From Syntrophaceae bacterium UBA5619 (GTDB taxonomy: Bacteria > Desulfobacterota > Syntrophia > Syntrophales > UBA5619), in contig DIKL01000020.1 in the NCBI GenBank assembly GCA_002424545.1, positions 1 through 26,192 of the forward strand: a DNA stretch of 26,192 bases, read 5' to 3'. Below the pieces are notes generated by a model. That model did not search any database. It was not told the DNA's origin and saw only the letters and a list, made by a program, of their open reading frames with translations. Shown here one piece after another: positions 23,566-26,192 of the stretch (its first letter is position 1; each line of letters starts with the position of its first letter). The position numbers and the translations under genes are program-made.

Positions 23566-24843
23566 ATGAGGCGGAGGGTGGTCATCACGGGAATGGGAGT
23601 GGTTGCGCCGAACGGCCACGGCTTGACGAAGTTTGAAGAGGCATTGCGGGAGGGGATTTCGGGGATCCGGCATATCCCGGAACTCGAGGAGCTGAAATTC
23701 GGCTGCCAGATCGGAGGGATTCCCCCGAATTTCGAGGCGGTCCGGACGAGCTATTTCGATCGCGAGAAGCTGCTGTCGCTCAACGACAACATCGGCTTTG
23801 CTTCCGTGGCGGCCGTGGATGCCTGGAGGGATGCGGGCCTGACCGTTCCCGAGGCCGAGGACGACCGGGTCGACTGGGAGACGGGCATTATCGCCGGGTC
23901 CGGAATCGGCGGGATGGATACAATCGCCCGGCAGGTCGTTCCCATGGTCAACGAGGGGAATGTCCGGCGGATGGGAAGCCGGATCGTCGAACAGGTGATG
24001 AACAGCGGGACCAGCGCCCGGATCGCCGGGCTGTTGGGGCTTGGGAATCAGGTCACATCGAACTCCTCGGCATGCAGCACGGGGAACGAGGCCCTCATCA
24101 TGGCGACGGAACGAATCAGAAGCGGCCTTGCCACGCGGATGCTGGCGGGCGGCTCGGAGGGGGCGTCGCCCTACATCTGGGCCGGTTTCGACGCGATGCG
24201 GGTTATCTGCCGGAAATTCAACGACCGGCCGGCCGAGGGGTCGCGGCCGATGAGCACCGGCGCTTCCGGGTTTGTCCCCGGGTCGGGGGGCGCCCTGCTG
24301 GTTCTTGAGGAGCTGGAAACGGCCCTACGGCGGGGAGCGCGGATCTACGCCGAGATCCTCGGCGGGATGGTCAACTGCGGCGGCCACCGGATGGGGGGAA
24401 CGATCACGGCGCCCAACCCGGAAGGGGTCAAACGTTGCATCCGGGGGGCGCTGGCCGACGCAGAGATGGAACCGGGCGAGATCGATGCGATCAACGGTCA
24501 TCTGACGGCGACCTACGCCGATTCGATGGAGGTGAAAAACTGGGCGGCCGCCTTGGGCAGGGGACCGGGAGATTTTCCCTGGATCAATTCGACCAAATCG
24601 ATGGTTGGCCACTGCCTGGGCGCGGCGGGGGCGATCGAATGCGTGGCCGCAGTCTTGCAACTGGTGAAAGGCTTCATCCACCCCTCGCTCAATTGCGAGG
24701 ATCTCCATCCCGAGATCACGCCCTTCGCGGCACACATCCCCCACAAACGGATCGATTGTCCGGAACTCAGGACGATCGCCAAGGCCGGTTTCGGGTTCGG
24801 CGATGTGAACAGTTGCCTCATCTTGAAGAAATGGCAGGGTTGA
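23566..24843 (+). CDS. Beta-ketoacyl-ACP synthase, KAS II (FabF)-like
   Basis: Chain-elongating condensing enzyme that joins malonyl-ACP to a growing acyl chain. It has 425 aa from the ATG at 23566, with GGAGG upstream; the frame is open for 21 more codons upstream but the family begins at RRVVITGMGVVAPNG. Catalytic residues: Cys170 (SNSSACSTGN), His312 (INGHLTAT), Lys344 and His349 (STKSMVGHCLGAAGAIE). The usual HGTST around the first His reads HLTAT, which marks a clade distinct from housekeeping FabF. GFGFGDVNSCLIL closes the thiolase fold as usual. There is no companion chain-length factor in the window. Confidence 0.92.
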   Translation: MRRRVVITGMGVVAPNGHGLTKFEEALREGISGIRHIPELEELKFGCQIGGIPPNFEAVRTSYFDREKLLSLNDNIGFASVAAVDAWRDAGLTVPEAEDDRVDWETGIIAGSGIGGMDTIARQVVPMVNEGNVRRMGSRIVEQVMNSGTSARIAGLLGLGNQVTSNSSACSTGNEALIMATERIRSGLATRMLAGGSEGASPYIWAGFDAMRVICRKFNDRPAEGSRPMSTGASGFVPGSGGALLVLEELETALRRGARIYAEILGGMVNCGGHRMGGTITAPNPEGVKRCIRGALADAEMEPGEIDAINGHLTATYADSMEVKNWAAALGRGPGDFPWINSTKSMVGHCLGAAGAIECVAAVLQLVKGFIHPSLNCEDLHPEITPFAAHIPHKRIDCPELRTIAKAGFGFGDVNSCLILKKWQG

Positions 24844-24912
24844 ACTTTGCCGGAATGATGCAGCATGCGGCTTTTACGGGACCGTTTTTAAAACAGGAAA
24901 TTTTTTCACCGC

Positions 24913-24930
24913 GGCGTCACGGCAGACGCC
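24913..24930 (+). other. Hairpin ahead of the acyl carrier protein gene
   Basis: GGCGTC (24913-24918) and GACGCC (24925-24930) form a perfect six-base GC-rich stem with a six-base loop, 22 bases before the carrier protein ATG and just ahead of its AGGAGG site. It may shield the downstream mRNA from decay and raise carrier protein levels. Confidence 0.35.
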
Positions 24931-24952
24931 CCCAGAGACAGGAGGACATCAA

Positions 24953-25201
24953 ATGAGCGAAGCACAGATCACGCAGAAATTTATCGATATTCTCAGAGGG
25001 TATGTCAAGGATCCGGCCCTGCTGGAGAAGGCCACCAAGGAAACCAACATCCTCAGGGACCTGAAGGTCAATTCGGCCCGGCTGGTGGACATCATCATCA
25101 AATGCGAGGATGTGTTCGGCACCTCGATCGAGGATGATGAGGCTGACCGGATTGCCACAATCGGGGATGCCGTCAAGATCATTCTGCTGAAGGCGGCGTA
25201 A
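24953..25201 (+). CDS. Acyl carrier protein
   Basis: Small acidic helical carrier that holds the growing chain on a phosphopantetheine arm, 82 aa. The ATG has a strong AGGAGG site. The attachment Ser is Ser41 in LKVNSARLVDIIIKCEDVFG, at the start of helix II; the preceding residue is Asn40 where most carriers have Asp (DSL motif). The helix II/III pattern IEDDEADRIATIGDAVKII is typical. The only carrier protein in the visible operon, so all the enzymes around it probably act on it. It would need the phosphopantetheinyl transferase encoded two genes later. Confidence 0.92.
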   Translation: MSEAQITQKFIDILRGYVKDPALLEKATKETNILRDLKVNSARLVDIIIKCEDVFGTSIEDDEADRIATIGDAVKIILLKAA

Positions 25202-25209
25202 TACCGGTC

Positions 25210-25950
25210 ATGGGAAGAGGGATCCGTTTTCTGCTCGGCCTGCAGTACGTTCTGGGGCGAATCGCCATCGTCGCGACGGCGCCGCTCTGCTTCTTATTTG
25301 TCCGCTTGATGGGCTACCGTATCCGCGATCTAAAGCGTATCCGGGGCGAAGTCGGGAATTTGCACCGGGAGCACGCAGGATCGTGGATTGTCTGTCCGAA
25401 CCATCTGACCATGATCGATTCGCTCGTGATCAGTTATGGGATGATGTCTCTCGCGGATCATATTTTCCATTTCCGACGGATTCCCTGGAATATGCCGGAG
25501 CGGAAAAATTTTCAGCGAAACCCGTTTCTCGCCCTTTTGTGCTACATCTTAAAATGCCTGCCCGTTGATCGGGGTGGGAGCCGCGAAAAACTCCGGCGGC
25601 TCCTCGCAAAGTGCTGCCTGGTTCTATGTTGGGGGCAGGGATTGATGATCTTTCCGGAGGGGGGGAGGTCGCGGACCGGGCGGGTGGATCGGGAGAACTA
25701 TTCCTACGGCGTCGGTCGTTTCATCGACGAGTGCCCTCAGGTCCGGGTGATGTTGGTCTATCTCCGGGGAGACGGGCAGCAGGGGTGCGGGAGGATGCCC
25801 CGCTTCGGAGAACGGTTCACCATGGCTGTGGTGGCTTTCGACCCCGGCAGGGCGGCCGGCGGCGGCCTGCGGCTCCAGCGGGAGTACGCGGGGCGGATCG
25901 TCGAACGTCTCGCCGCTCTGGAGGAGGTCTGCCTTGCCTCTCGTGGGTAA
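25210..25950 (+). CDS. Lysophospholipid acyltransferase family protein (PlsC-like)
   Basis: Membrane-bound acyltransferase that would transfer the finished acyl chain from the carrier protein (or CoA) to an acceptor such as a lysophospholipid. It has 246 aa and begins eight bases after the carrier protein gene. A hydrophobic segment (about 12-36) anchors it. Motif I is NHLTMID (His65 and Asp70, the HX4D catalytic pair) and motif III is FPEGGRSRTG (148-157), close to the usual FPEGTRS. PVDRGG (118-123) is also family-like. The acceptor may be glycerophosphate or a special lipid; the operon context suggests it delivers the pathway product to the membrane. Confidence 0.88.
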   Translation: MGRGIRFLLGLQYVLGRIAIVATAPLCFLFVRLMGYRIRDLKRIRGEVGNLHREHAGSWIVCPNHLTMIDSLVISYGMMSLADHIFHFRRIPWNMPERKNFQRNPFLALLCYILKCLPVDRGGSREKLRRLLAKCCLVLCWGQGLMIFPEGGRSRTGRVDRENYSYGVGRFIDECPQVRVMLVYLRGDGQQGCGRMPRFGERFTMAVVAFDPGRAAGGGLRLQREYAGRIVERLAALEEVCLASRG

Positions 25951-26192
25951 TGATGTCGTCGACTTCGCGGCACCGGGCAATGTCGGAAAAAGCGGAGACT
26001 CCCGCTTCTGCAGGCGTGTCTTCACTGCGAAGGAACAGGCTTTGATTGCCGGGTCGACCTGTCCAGACGAACTCCTCTGGACAATCTGGGCGGCAAAGGA
26101 GGCGGCCTACAAGGCTGTCAGCCGAGATGATCCGGCGGTCTCTTCGGTCCCGCGGTGCTACCAGATCATCCATGGGGGCAGCGCCCAATTTA
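25934..26192 (+). CDS. 4'-phosphopantetheinyl transferase, partial (runs off the window)
   Basis: Would attach the phosphopantetheine arm to the carrier protein. Only the first 86 codons are inside the window. The likely start is a TTG at 25934, six bases after GGAGGAGG and inside the acyltransferase gene (17-base overlap); an in-frame GTG at 25943 is the alternative. The translation has the two hallmarks of the AcpS/Sfp superfamily: GNDVVD near the N-terminus (Mg-binding Asp) and WAAKEAAYKAVS at about residues 56-67. Between them RRVFTAKEQALI matches the usual FTxxE segment. No stop is reached. Its presence makes the operon self-sufficient for carrier activation. Confidence 0.88.
   Translation, partial: MPLVGNDVVDFAAPGNVGKSGDSRFCRRVFTAKEQALIAGSTCPDELLWTIWAAKEAAYKAVSRDDPAVSSVPRCYQIIHGGSAQF

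Noticed and set aside
18390..26192. Standard aryl polyene (APE) cluster
   Set aside because: ACP, dehydratase, reductase, synthase, acyltransferase and PPTase are shared, but no ammonia lyase, glycosyltransferase-like or export genes are visible and an acyl-CoA dehydrogenase, FabA and FabD-like gene are present. A distant relationship stays open because the operon leaves the window.

Overview
The window looks like the chromosome of a GC-rich, probably anaerobic, Gram-negative bacterium. A Desulfobacterota (deltaproteobacterial, Syntrophales-like) source fits best. This is inferred from the mix of genes: a PurS-PurL fusion with separate PurQ, an NtrC-type sigma-54 activator with a membrane kinase, an anaerobic sulfatase-maturase-like radical SAM enzyme, an acyl-CoA dehydrogenase inside a lipid operon, and lipoproteins with calcium-binding repeats. 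No rRNA, tRNA or CRISPR array was seen.

Layout. (1) 1-2.9 kb is an accessory patch that looks lower in G+C by eye. It holds two consecutive lipoprotein genes with thrombospondin-type-3-like DxDxDG repeats, the second with thaumatin-like sequence downstream, then the decayed C-terminal end of an IS91-family transposase. (2) 2.97-7.55 kb runs rightward: purine synthesis genes purL (PurS-PurL fusion) and purQ, then a class II aldolase. (3) 7.57-10.99 kb runs leftward: a DEAD-box RNA helicase followed 9 bases later by the ribosome-associated GTPase TypA/BipA. (4) 11.28-15.21 kb runs rightward: an MFS transporter, a Nudix hydrolase with a very good sigma-70 promoter, a Tat-exported dienelactone-hydrolase-like protein, and a radical SAM/SPASM protein starting 3 bases after it. 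(5) 15.22-18.12 kb runs leftward: a two-component pair made of a polytopic histidine kinase and a sigma-54-dependent NtrC-type regulator.

(6) 18.39-26.19 kb runs rightward and leaves the window. It is a tightly packed, often overlapping operon that looks like a self-contained acyl-chain assembly line: malonyl transacylase (FabD-like), acyl-CoA dehydrogenase, KAS III (FabH-like), FabA, FabG-like reductase, FabZ-like dehydratase, KAS II-like synthase, acyl carrier protein, PlsC-like acyltransferase, and the start of a phosphopantetheinyl transferase that would activate the carrier protein. No FabI/FabK/FabL/FabV-type enoyl reductase is present in the window. The acyl-CoA dehydrogenase is the only oxidoreductase that could act at the alpha-beta bond.

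The most interesting point is how regions 5 and 6 join. The two-component pair is divergent from the lipid operon. The intergenic region carries a -24/-12 type promoter (TGGCAC...GC with the GG-N10-GC spacing) about 55 bases ahead of the first lipid gene. The simplest reading is a signal-controlled, sigma-54-dependent pathway for a specialised fatty acyl, polyene or unusual lipid product. The product itself cannot be read from the sequence.
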